The position numbers and the translations under genes are program-made. DNA of 64,000 nucleotides, taken from the NCBI GenBank assembly GCA_963712905.1, contig CAVQJU010000020.1, positions 1-64,000 of the forward strand. Reading direction: 5' to 3'. Below, one piece after another: positions 54,809-62,893 of this stretch; within the stretch, counting starts at the first letter, position 1, and each line of letters begins with the position of its first letter. The notes under the pieces were generated by a model. That model saw only the letters and a program-made list of their open reading frames with translations. It made no database searches and had not been told where the DNA came from. The DNA is from CAVQJU01 sp963712905 (lineage in GTDB: Bacteria > Acidobacteriota > Vicinamibacteria > Vicinamibacterales > CAVVIG01).

Positions 54809-55816
54809 GTGCTCTCCGCGTTTCGGCGTCACAACCGACGACGGTTCGCGCGTACGACGGGCGTGACGGGCGCGCTGTTGCTCGGATGCGCCGTCGCCGT
54901 CCATACACAGCAGAAACCGCCCGCAATCGACATCCTCAAGGTCCACGGCCAGGTGTATCTGCTCGCCGGCCCGGCGGGCAACACCCTGATCCAGGTCGGC
55001 TCCCAGGGCGTCCTCGTCGTCGACACGCAGCGCGACCAGGACGCCGCCGATGTGCTCGACGCCATCAGGAAAGTCGCCGGCGACAAGCCGATTCGCCTGG
55101 TCGTCAACACGCACGCGCACCCGGATCACACGGGCGGGAACCTGAAGATCGCGCAGGCCGGCTCGCAGCTCGTCGCGGGAAACTTCGCGCAGCAGCTGGG
55201 CCAGGAAGGCGCGAGGAGCGCGTTCATCGTCGCCCACGAGAACGTGCTCAAGGCGATGAGCGCGCCGACGGGCGCCACGGCGTCCTCGCCGTTCGGCGCG
55301 TGGCCGACAGACACGTTCTTCCAGGAAGAGAAGGACCTCTACTTCAACGACGAAGGCATTCAGCTCGTGCACGAGCCGGCGGCCCATACGGACGGCGACG
55401 TCCTCGTGTTCTTCCGGAGCTCGGACGTGATCGCCACGGGCGACGTGTTCAACATCACGAGCTACCCGGCGATCGATCTCGCGCGCAAAGGCCACGTCAA
55501 CGGCATCATTGAAGCCCTGAACCGCATCATCGACCTGGCCATTTCCGAACAGTTCACCGAGGGCGGCACGCGCATCGTGCCGGGCCACGGCCGGATCTGC
55601 GACGAGTTCGAGGTCGTCGAGTACCGGGACATGGTCACGATCGTCCGCGATCGCGTGCAGGCGATGATCCGGAAGGGCATGACGCTCGATCAAATCAAGG
55701 CCGCGCGCCCCACGCTCGACTTCGATCCGCGTTACGGCTCCCAGACAGGGCCCGGAAGCACGTCGACGGCAACCTTTGTCGAAAGCGTCTACGCAAACCT
55801 GAGGGCTGCGAGATGA
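54809..55816 (+). CDS. Metallo-beta-lactamase-fold hydrolase, exported
   Basis: 335 residues from GTG 54809. The N-terminus (RRFARTTGVTGALLLGCAVA) is a signal or lipoprotein leader. The zinc motif VNTHAHPDHTGGN, then HEPAAHTDGDVLVFF, IATGDVF and IVPGHG are complete. A C-terminal helical part has MTLDQIKAARPTLDFDPRYG, typical of periplasmic MBL proteins in this phylum. Substrate unknown; its stop overlaps the next gene (ATGA). Confidence 0.85.
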   Translation: MLSAFRRHNRRRFARTTGVTGALLLGCAVAVHTQQKPPAIDILKVHGQVYLLAGPAGNTLIQVGSQGVLVVDTQRDQDAADVLDAIRKVAGDKPIRLVVNTHAHPDHTGGNLKIAQAGSQLVAGNFAQQLGQEGARSAFIVAHENVLKAMSAPTGATASSPFGAWPTDTFFQEEKDLYFNDEGIQLVHEPAAHTDGDVLVFFRSSDVIATGDVFNITSYPAIDLARKGHVNGIIEALNRIIDLAISEQFTEGGTRIVPGHGRICDEFEVVEYRDMVTIVRDRVQAMIRKGMTLDQIKAARPTLDFDPRYGSQTGPGSTSTATFVESVYANLRAAR

Positions 55817-56667
55817 GGCACCTCTGCACCGCGGCGGCGTTCGTGCTGCTGACGAGCGCGACGGCGTCGGCGCAAGTCGACCTGACCGGCAGCTGGCAGG
55901 CCGTCTTCCACGAAGATCAGCCCGAGCGGATTCCCGGCCCTGCGCTTGGCGATTACCTCGGCCTCCCGATCAACGACAGCGCCAGGGCGTTCGCCGAGGC
56001 CTGGGACGCGTCGCGTCTCACCGTTCCCGAGCACCAGTGCCGCGCGCACTCGTCGCCGTACATCCTGCGGGGGCCCGCGAACATCCGCATCTGGGAAGAA
56101 CGCGATCCGCAGACGCAGAACGTCGTGGCGCTTCACGTGGATATCAGCAATTTCCAGCAGCGGCGCATTATCTTCATGGACGGCCGCCCCCATCCCTCAC
56201 CGAACGCCGAGCACACGTGGATGGGGTTTTCCACCGGCGCCTGGCGCGGCGACGCACTCGTCGTGACGACCACGCACATCAAGCAGATGTGGCACCGGCG
56301 GAACGGGATCCCGCAGAGCGACAAGGTCGAGCTGGTGGAGGAGTTCGTTCGCCACGGCAACGTGCTGACGCAGGTCACCTTCACGAACGACCCGGTCTAC
56401 CTCACCGAGCACCTCGTCAAGTCGACCAACTTTCAGCTGAACCCGCGGCCGCTGACGCCCCAGCAGCTGCTCTACCCGTGTCAGTCCGTGGTCGAAGTGG
56501 CGGCGCAGAAACGCGGCGCCGTGCCGCACTACCTGCCCGGAGAGAACCCGTTTCTCGTCGAGTTCCGCGATCAGTCGCATCTGCCCGAGATTGCCACGCG
56601 CGGCGGCGCGGCCACGACCTACCCCGAGTTCCAGTTGAAGCTGAACGAGGTGGCGACGAAGAGATAG
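55813..56667 (+). CDS. Secreted protein, unknown; related to the 45.1 kb gene
   Basis: 284 residues with a signal peptide (RHLCTAAAFVLLTSATASA) followed at once by VDLTGSWQAVFHED. Later IIFMDGRPHPSPNAEHTWMG, STGAWRGDALVVTTTHI and VELVEEFVRHGNVLTQVTF share the pattern of the gene at 45127. Coupled to the MBL gene by a four-base overlap. Function unknown. Confidence 0.65.
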   Translation: MRHLCTAAAFVLLTSATASAQVDLTGSWQAVFHEDQPERIPGPALGDYLGLPINDSARAFAEAWDASRLTVPEHQCRAHSSPYILRGPANIRIWEERDPQTQNVVALHVDISNFQQRRIIFMDGRPHPSPNAEHTWMGFSTGAWRGDALVVTTTHIKQMWHRRNGIPQSDKVELVEEFVRHGNVLTQVTFTNDPVYLTEHLVKSTNFQLNPRPLTPQQLLYPCQSVVEVAAQKRGAVPHYLPGENPFLVEFRDQSHLPEIATRGGAATTYPEFQLKLNEVATKR

Positions 56668-56832
56668 ACCCGTTACGTTGTCCGCTTCCGTGGAACACAT
56701 GAGCCTGCCCTGAGACATTCCTTATCGCTTCTTTTTCGTAATCGCCGCCTTTACCCAAGGTTTTCGCACGGCTTCCTCACGGCACGCTGCTTGAACTTCC
56801 CGGCGCAGAGGGTTCTTCAAAGGAGGAACACC

Positions 56833-57198
56833 ATGCGAATCACTACTTTCCCGGCGGCGATCGCGATCGTGACGATGCTCTCCGCGAGCCCGGCGCTGGC
56901 TGGACCGACAGTCGTCAACTGCGCGCCCGGTCAGCGCGCTGTCGTCAGCAACGAGTTCGTGCGCGGCGAACGCGTGACCAGAATCGCCTGCGTGGGCGGC
57001 TCTCGGCAGCGCTGGTCGCAGGCGCGCTACCGTGCCGCTCGCCACCGTACCTGGGGGCAGCGCGCGCTGGTGATCGGCGGCAGCGCGGGCACCGGCGCCG
57101 GCATCGGCGGCATCGTCAACGGCGGGAAAGGCGCGCTGATCGGCGGCGCGCTCGGCGGCGGCGTCGCCAGCATCATCGAAGGCACGCGCCGGCGCTGA
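56833..57198 (+). CDS. Small exported protein with glycine zipper
   Basis: 121 residues. AGGAGG at 56821-56826 fixes ATG 56833. Signal peptide to ASPALA, a Cys pair (VNCAPGQ, RIACVGG), and a C-terminal glycine zipper (VIGGSAGTGAGIGGIVNGGK, then GALIGGALGGGVASI) that could insert in or pack on a membrane. Function unknown. Confidence 0.7.
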   Translation: MRITTFPAAIAIVTMLSASPALAGPTVVNCAPGQRAVVSNEFVRGERVTRIACVGGSRQRWSQARYRAARHRTWGQRALVIGGSAGTGAGIGGIVNGGKGALIGGALGGGVASIIEGTRRR

Positions 57199-57393
57199 CG
57201 TCACCAGTCCCACAACCCGCCCGCGTCAGGGCCGGCGCATCTGACCTACGGTTCAGTCAGGTTCGCCGGTCTTTCGATTCGCAAAGAATTCATCTCACGA
57301 CCGAATTCAGCTTGACCTCGCGTGCATCGCGCGTGTACCGTGCCCGCCTCGGTTCGCCCGCTAATCGATCGCCACTCCGTCCCAGGAGGTCAC

Positions 57394-60042
57394 ATGTCCG
57401 CGACCAAGCACCTTGGCGTCGTCTTCCTCCTTGCCGCTTCCATCGTCTGGCTGGGCCGCCCGGTTTCCAGCGCGTCGCGAGGCGCGAAATCAAAGCGCCA
57501 CGACGCTGCGCTGTCGGCGATGGGCCGCGCGGCAGCGCGAGCGCGGGCGAAGCTCGAATTGGCCGCCCACGGCGGTGTCTCCGACAAGGAGTTCGAGGAC
57601 GCCGGCGTCTGCGTCAACGAGCCGGAGTGCGAGGGTGACGAACACGAACCACTGGAGGATGGCCCCTCGTCGACGCAGTCCGAAACATCGATCGCCGTCG
57701 ATCGCACCGGCCAGCACATCGTCATCGGGTTCAACGATTTTCGCGGGTTCAACACGAACCCGATCTCGGTGTCGGGCTTCATGTACTCGGACGACGGCGG
57801 CGAGCATTTCGTCGATGGCGGCCAACTGCCGTCGCCTGGCGTCGACACCATCGGCACGACGAGGCTGCCGCAGGTCTTCGGCGATCCGGACGTCAAGTAC
57901 GTGGGCGGCTGCACGTTCATCTACTCCTCGATCGTCGTCGCCAAGTTCTCGGCGACGCGGGCAGTACAGACGATGGGCGTACACCGGTCGACCGATTGCG
58001 GCCATACGTGGAGCGGTCCGTTCATCGTCACGCCGGCCACCAACCCGAGCGGTAACGTCGACGTCAATGGCATACCTCAGGACGATGCCGACAAGGAGTT
58101 GATGGACGTCGATCCAGACAGCGGCCGCGTGGCGATGAGCTGGACGAATTTCACGCCGACTGCGGCGGAGATTTCGGTCACCTATTCGGACAACATCACC
58201 GCTGCGAACCCGACGTGGTCGGCGCGGCAGATCGTCGGCAACACGCCGGCCGATGGTCAGGCGTCGGTTCCCCGGTTCGCCGGTCACCATTCGCGGAAGG
58301 CCTACGTCGCGTGGTGGCGCTCCTTCGACGATCTGACGAATCAGGTGGCGTTCGCGCGGTCCACCGATAACGGCGCGACCTGGAGTCCGGCCGTCGAGCT
58401 CGCGCCGGCGCCGTTCTTCTTCATCGATCACATCCTCGGCAACGATCGCGTCCACATGTTTCCGTCCCTTGCCGTTGACAACTCGCCGGGCCGCTCCAAC
58501 GGCAACGTCTACGTCGTCTACGCCAACAATGATTCCGGCGACGGCGCGGACATCGCGTTCCAGCGCAGCACGGACGACGGCGTGACGTTCTCGGCGCCGG
58601 TGCTGCTCAACAGCAGGCCTGGCCACGACCGGGCCCAATGGTTTCCGTGGGCGACCGTGGATTCGACAACCGGACGCGTCCACGTCTTCTACTACGACCA
58701 GGGTGTCGCGTCGAGCGGCGACCTGACGCAGGTCACGCATACCTTCTCCGACGACGACGGCGTGACCTGGAAGCAGCCGATGCCGTTGACGGCCCGGCCG
58801 TTTCACGCCGGCTGGGGCAACGACACCGGCCAGCCCAACCTCGGCGACTACAACCAGGCCGTCGCGCAGGGCGGCGATCTCTTCGCTGTCTTCGCCGAAG
58901 CGCTCCGCCCGCCGGCCGGGTTCGCCGACGGTCAGCCGACATCGGCGAGCATGACGGTGCCGGATGCGAGCTTCGTCCGGCTGACGACCGAGCATCACAA
59001 GTTCAAGGCGACGTCGGTCGATCTCGGCGCCGTCAGGTTCGTGGACAGCGGCGGCAACGGCAACATCGATCCGAACGAGTCCGTGGCGCTGACGATCCCG
59101 CTGCGAAATTACGTGACGAACCCGCTCAACGCGGCCAAGGTGCGCGGCATCAACGCCCGCCTCAAATCGAGCACACCCGGGGTGGTCGTCGTCGACCCCA
59201 CCAGTCATTACAAGAACATCGACCCCGGGGACACCCGGAACAACGACGACCGGTTCGTGCTCAGGATCGGTTCGTCGTTTGTCGCCGGCACGCCGATCGA
59301 GCTGGCGCTCGAGGTCGATAGCGCCGAGCACGGCGAAGCGACGCTGCTCTTCACGCTGTTCAGCGGCACGCCGCAGCCGACGATGTTGCTCGGCGAGAAC
59401 TTCAATGGCGTCTCGCCAGGCACGCTGCCGGCGGGTTGGACCACCGCGCACGGCGGGGGCGTCAACATCGTGCCCTGGACCACGAGGAATACGTTCTGCG
59501 GCGCAACCTCCAATGCGGCCTTCCATACGAACGCGGCCGACGGTCCCGGGCCGGGGCCGTTCACCAACACGCGGTACGAGCGCCTGTTCAGCCCGGCGTT
59601 CGTGGTGCCGACCAACGCGGACTACGTCACGATCGACATGGACGTCTGCACCGACACCGAGGACGATCCGAATTTCAACATCCTTGCCTACGATGGGTTC
59701 CTCCTTCGCGTGACCGACCTGACGCCGGGCCGGCTGCTCCGATCGGTGCTGGCCGAAGCGTTCGCCGACCAGTTCACGACCGGCTCGCTGTTCCACTATC
59801 CCAAGCACCTGCCGCGCGGCGGCGCGCCGTACTTCGAGGACATGTCGGTGTGGGCGGGGGATTCGCAGGGCGTCAAGCACGTGCGGTTGCGGCTGCCGGG
59901 CATGGCCGGCAGCACCGCGCAGTTGCGCTTCGAGTTCACCCAGGACGCGATCGCCACGTGCGCCGACGTCCGCCCGGGCCATACCTGCGGCGTGTCGGTC
60001 GACAACATCGTCGTGAAGAGCGTGGTGTCGGTGGCGCCGTAA
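57394..60042 (+). CDS. Secreted Asp-box (BNR/sialidase-like) beta-propeller protein
   Basis: 882 residues. AGGAGGT at 57384-57390 precedes ATG 57394. After a signal peptide and a short Arg/Lys segment, a six-bladed-propeller-like region carries Asp-boxes: YSDDGGEHF, STDCGHTWSG, STDNGATWSP, STDDGVTFSA, SDDDGVTWKQ. About residues 560-670 are an Ig-like region, and the last 200 (GENFNGVSPGTLPAGWTT ... VDNIVVKSVVSV) resemble a jelly-roll/MAM-type module. Sialidase Arg-triad residues are not evident, so glycan binding rather than cleavage is possible. Confidence 0.75.
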   Translation: MSATKHLGVVFLLAASIVWLGRPVSSASRGAKSKRHDAALSAMGRAAARARAKLELAAHGGVSDKEFEDAGVCVNEPECEGDEHEPLEDGPSSTQSETSIAVDRTGQHIVIGFNDFRGFNTNPISVSGFMYSDDGGEHFVDGGQLPSPGVDTIGTTRLPQVFGDPDVKYVGGCTFIYSSIVVAKFSATRAVQTMGVHRSTDCGHTWSGPFIVTPATNPSGNVDVNGIPQDDADKELMDVDPDSGRVAMSWTNFTPTAAEISVTYSDNITAANPTWSARQIVGNTPADGQASVPRFAGHHSRKAYVAWWRSFDDLTNQVAFARSTDNGATWSPAVELAPAPFFFIDHILGNDRVHMFPSLAVDNSPGRSNGNVYVVYANNDSGDGADIAFQRSTDDGVTFSAPVLLNSRPGHDRAQWFPWATVDSTTGRVHVFYYDQGVASSGDLTQVTHTFSDDDGVTWKQPMPLTARPFHAGWGNDTGQPNLGDYNQAVAQGGDLFAVFAEALRPPAGFADGQPTSASMTVPDASFVRLTTEHHKFKATSVDLGAVRFVDSGGNGNIDPNESVALTIPLRNYVTNPLNAAKVRGINARLKSSTPGVVVVDPTSHYKNIDPGDTRNNDDRFVLRIGSSFVAGTPIELALEVDSAEHGEATLLFTLFSGTPQPTMLLGENFNGVSPGTLPAGWTTAHGGGVNIVPWTTRNTFCGATSNAAFHTNAADGPGPGPFTNTRYERLFSPAFVVPTNADYVTIDMDVCTDTEDDPNFNILAYDGFLLRVTDLTPGRLLRSVLAEAFADQFTTGSLFHYPKHLPRGGAPYFEDMSVWAGDSQGVKHVRLRLPGMAGSTAQLRFEFTQDAIATCADVRPGHTCGVSVDNIVVKSVVSVAP

Positions 60043-60074
60043 CCCGGCCGGGCCGGCGCTCGACGTGATGCCTT

Positions 60075-60112
60075 GCGCTTCTACATGTAGACCGGCTAAC
60101 ATGTAGAAGCGC
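60075..60112. promoter_or_regulatory. Palindromic operator upstream of padR
   Basis: Perfect inverted repeat GCGCTTCTACATGT (60075-60088) and ACATGTAGAAGCGC (60099-60112) with a 10-base spacer ends ten bases before the GTG start of padR. PadR dimers bind such repeats containing ATGTA/TACAT, so autoregulation is likely. No T run follows, which argues against a terminator. Confidence 0.65.
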
Positions 60113-60121
60113 GAGGTATAC

Positions 60122-60466
60122 GTGGCACCCAAATCCGATCTTCCGCAAGGCACCCTCGACCTCCTGATTCTCAAGATCGTCGCCCTGGGCCCTGTCCACG
60201 GCTACGCCATCGCGCAGCGCCTGCAGCAGGTGTCCCGGGATGTCGTGCAGGTGCCGCAGGGCTCGCTCTATCCGGCGCTTCACCGGCTGGAAGATCGAGG
60301 ACTGCTGGCCGCCGACTGGAAGGCGACCGAGACCGGGCGCGACGCGAAGTTCTACCGCCTGACGCGAACTGGACGCGCTCAGCTCGACGCTGACGCCGCG
60401 AGCTGGCAGCGGCTGGCGCAGGCTGTCGGAGTCATCCTGCGCATGTCCGAGACGGGTGCCAAATGA
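60122..60466 (+). CDS. PadR-family transcriptional regulator
   Basis: 114 residues from GTG 60122, with GAGGTA upstream. The winged helix is DLPQGTLDLLILKIVALGPV, GYAIAQRLQQ, VPQGSLYPALHRLEDRGLL and YRLTRTGRAQL. In Acidobacteriota this type usually sits before a large FtsX/MacB-like permease gene; here that gene is reduced to a remnant overlapping the padR stop. Confidence 0.9.
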   Translation: MAPKSDLPQGTLDLLILKIVALGPVHGYAIAQRLQQVSRDVVQVPQGSLYPALHRLEDRGLLAADWKATETGRDAKFYRLTRTGRAQLDADAASWQRLAQAVGVILRMSETGAK

Positions 60467-60540
60467 TCTGGTGGAAGCGCGTCCTGCGGTGGAGGCGCGC
60501 CGACGCCGAACTGGACAAGGAGCTCGCCTTCCACTTTCAG
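60463..60540 (+). pseudogene. Remnant of an ABC-permease N-terminus (permease prefix domain)
   Basis: ATG 60463 overlaps the padR stop. The first 26 residues, IWWKRVLRWRRADAELDKEL then AFHF, match the prefix domain of large PadR-associated ABC permeases of about 800 residues. Homology stops at about 60540, and the bases that follow belong to the leader of the next gene. This is a deletion or an assembly join. Confidence 0.65.
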
Positions 60541-60569
60541 CCCCGCGGGATGATACTCTCTCGGCCGTC

Positions 60570-61667
60570 ATGGCCCGCCCTCGTGTGCGCACGGCGATCA
60601 TCGGAACCGGTTTCATGGGCCGGGTCCATTGCGAAGCGCTGCGCCGCCTCGCGGTCGTGGACGTCGCAGCCATCGCCGGGAGCAGCCTCGACAAGGCAAG
60701 GGAATTTGCGGCCGCTTTCGGCGTAGACCGGGCTGAGGCCGACTATCGCGCGGTCCTCGCCGACCCCGCGATCGACGCCGTGCACATCTGCACGCCCAAC
60801 GCCCGCCATTTCGCCATGGCGTCGGAGGCGATCGACGCAGGCAAACACGTGTTGTGCGAGAAGCCTCTGGCGACGACGAGCGCGCAGGCCGCCTCGCTGA
60901 CCGCGAGGGCCGCGGCAAAGAACGTGCGCCACGCCACCTGCTACAACCTGCGCTTCTACCCGATGGTGCAGCAGATGCGCGCGATGCGCGGTGCCGGCGA
61001 GCTCGGGGAGATTCTCATCGCGCAAGGCTCCTACTCGCAGGACTGGCTGCTCTACGACACCGACTGGAACTGGCGCGTGGAGGCGAAGCACGCGGGCCCG
61101 CTCCGCGCGATGGGCGACATCGGCTCGCACTGGTGCGACATGGTCGAGCATGTGTCGGGAGAGCTGATTGGCTCGGTCTGCGCCGATCTCGCGACCTTCC
61201 ACGCGTCGCGCAAGGGCGCCTCTGTGGATACCGAAGACTTTGGCGCCGTGCTGTTTCATCTCGGCGCGCGTGCCCGCGGAGCGTTCACCGCCAGCCAGGT
61301 GTCGGCGGGACGCAAGAACCGGCTCTCGCTCGAGATCTACGGCACCCGCGCGTCACTCAGTTGGAATCAGGAACGGCCCGACGAATTGTGGATTGGCCAC
61401 CGCGACGGCCGGAACGAAGTGTTGATGAAAGACCCGGCGCTGCTCCATCCAGGCGCAGCGGCGTTTGCGGAGCTGCCGGGCGGGCACGCCGAAGGCTACC
61501 CGGACACCTTCAAGCAGTTGTTCCGGCGCTTCTATCAGTCGATCGAGGACGCCGGCGCTCCGGCGGACTATCCCCAATTTTCAGACGGCCTGCGGCAGAT
61601 GCGGCTGCTCGACGCGGCGCTCGCCAGCCACCGGAGCCGCGGCTGGGTTGACGTGGTGCCCGTCTGA
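60570..61667 (+). CDS. Gfo/Idh/MocA-family oxidoreductase
   Basis: 365 residues from ATG 60570. NAD(P)-binding AIIGTGFMGRVHCEAL, then AVHICTPNARHFAMA, VLCEKPLATTSAQAA (catalytic EKP) and DIGSHWCDMVEHV. Members oxidise sugars or inositols. It begins an operon with the next two genes (TGATG overlap), suggesting uptake and oxidation of a sugar or cyclitol. Confidence 0.9.
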   Translation: MARPRVRTAIIGTGFMGRVHCEALRRLAVVDVAAIAGSSLDKAREFAAAFGVDRAEADYRAVLADPAIDAVHICTPNARHFAMASEAIDAGKHVLCEKPLATTSAQAASLTARAAAKNVRHATCYNLRFYPMVQQMRAMRGAGELGEILIAQGSYSQDWLLYDTDWNWRVEAKHAGPLRAMGDIGSHWCDMVEHVSGELIGSVCADLATFHASRKGASVDTEDFGAVLFHLGARARGAFTASQVSAGRKNRLSLEIYGTRASLSWNQERPDELWIGHRDGRNEVLMKDPALLHPGAAAFAELPGGHAEGYPDTFKQLFRRFYQSIEDAGAPADYPQFSDGLRQMRLLDAALASHRSRGWVDVVPV

Positions 61668-62893
61668 TGAAGCCGCGCGCGTTCGAGCCGAAATTCATGA
61701 AGGTCGGAATCCTGACGGCCGCGCTGCAGGAGCTCACGCCGCGGCCCGTCCGCGACGCTGACCCCGACCGCGCCATCGAGGACTGGATCGCGTTCGCGAG
61801 CGAGCTGGCCGTGGACACGATCCAGCTGTCGGCGGCGCTGCATCCGTCCGAAGCCGACGTGCCGGCCGAGGCCATGCTCGATCCGGTGGCGAACACGCTC
61901 GACTTGCGCCGGCCGTTCGACAGCGCCCGGGCCGGCCGCGTCGGGCGGGCCCTCGTCTCGACGGGCCTGAAGGTGTCGGACATCGGCTTCTTCGACAACA
62001 TGCTGCACGCCGACGCGGCGATCCGGGCGAAGAAGCACGCGTTCATGGAGCGCGTTTTTGACGCGGCCGTTCTGCTCGACGTGGGCGCGGTCTGCGGGTT
62101 CGTCGGGCGAAACATGTCTCACTCGCTCGATCAGAACCTGGAGGACTTCGAGAAGCACTTCATCCCGCTCCTCGCAGCGGCGAAGGCGCGCGGCCTGACT
62201 TACCGCGTCGAGCAGTGCCCGATGCCCGGATGGACCACCGGCGACAGCTTCTTCAACAACATCGCCTACACGCCCGGAACCTGGATCGCGCTGCACCGCA
62301 TCTGCGAGAAGCACGGCGTCGGCGATCAGTTCCGCATTCACTACGATCCCTCCCACGCCATCCTCATGGGGCAGGATACGCGGTCGGTATTCCAGTACCT
62401 CAAGGACAACGGCTACGCGTTCCTCATCGGCGGGTTTCACGTCAAAGGACAGGTCATCGACAGCCGCGGCGTCGCGGCCTGGGGTTACGGCGGGCAGACG
62501 ATCGAGCGCGGGGATTCCACCGGAAATCCCGCCGATCAGGTGAACGCGTGGAAGAAGCAGACCGTGCTCGCCGAACACGAGCTGCCCGGGACGGCCCGCC
62601 ACGATCCGCTCGCGTACCTGCAGAACCGCACGGTGGACTGGCTCGATCACCAGCTCGCCGCACGCGAGCTCTTGGATCTCGACGTGGCCAGGACCCCGCT
62701 GGTCGTGGAGCACGAGTATCCGAAGGCGCGGATTCAGGATCGAGATCGTCTCAAGCCGATTCTCCAGGGCTCGATTGCCTTCATCCGCCGGATCGACGAA
62801 GCCGCCGCGTGCATGTGGGCGCTTCAGCACGAAGTGCTGCCGGCACAGGGCATCCCGACGCAGGGCACGGGCCGCGAGCCATACCGATCATGA
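61667..62893 (+). CDS. Sugar phosphate isomerase/epimerase-like TIM barrel
   Basis: 408 residues overlapping the oxidoreductase stop. Xylose isomerase-like barrel: ALVSTGLKVSDIGFFDNMLH, CGFVGRNMSHS, YRVEQCPMPGW (metal Glu), FRIHYDPSHAILMGQD (metal Asp/His) and FHVKGQVIDSRG. It probably isomerises or dehydrates the product of the upstream oxidoreductase. The N-terminal Met could instead be the internal MKVGILTAAL. Confidence 0.85.
   Translation: MKPRAFEPKFMKVGILTAALQELTPRPVRDADPDRAIEDWIAFASELAVDTIQLSAALHPSEADVPAEAMLDPVANTLDLRRPFDSARAGRVGRALVSTGLKVSDIGFFDNMLHADAAIRAKKHAFMERVFDAAVLLDVGAVCGFVGRNMSHSLDQNLEDFEKHFIPLLAAAKARGLTYRVEQCPMPGWTTGDSFFNNIAYTPGTWIALHRICEKHGVGDQFRIHYDPSHAILMGQDTRSVFQYLKDNGYAFLIGGFHVKGQVIDSRGVAAWGYGGQTIERGDSTGNPADQVNAWKKQTVLAEHELPGTARHDPLAYLQNRTVDWLDHQLAARELLDLDVARTPLVVEHEYPKARIQDRDRLKPILQGSIAFIRRIDEAAACMWALQHEVLPAQGIPTQGTGREPYRS

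Noticed and set aside
60075..60112. Rho-independent terminator of the Asp-box gene
   Set aside because: No U-run follows, the spacer is 10 bases, and the site abuts the padR ribosome-binding site.
57490..60174. 894-codon open frame antisense to the Asp-box protein
   Set aside because: It mirrors third-position GC bias of the plus-strand gene, has no recognisable domain and no ribosome site.
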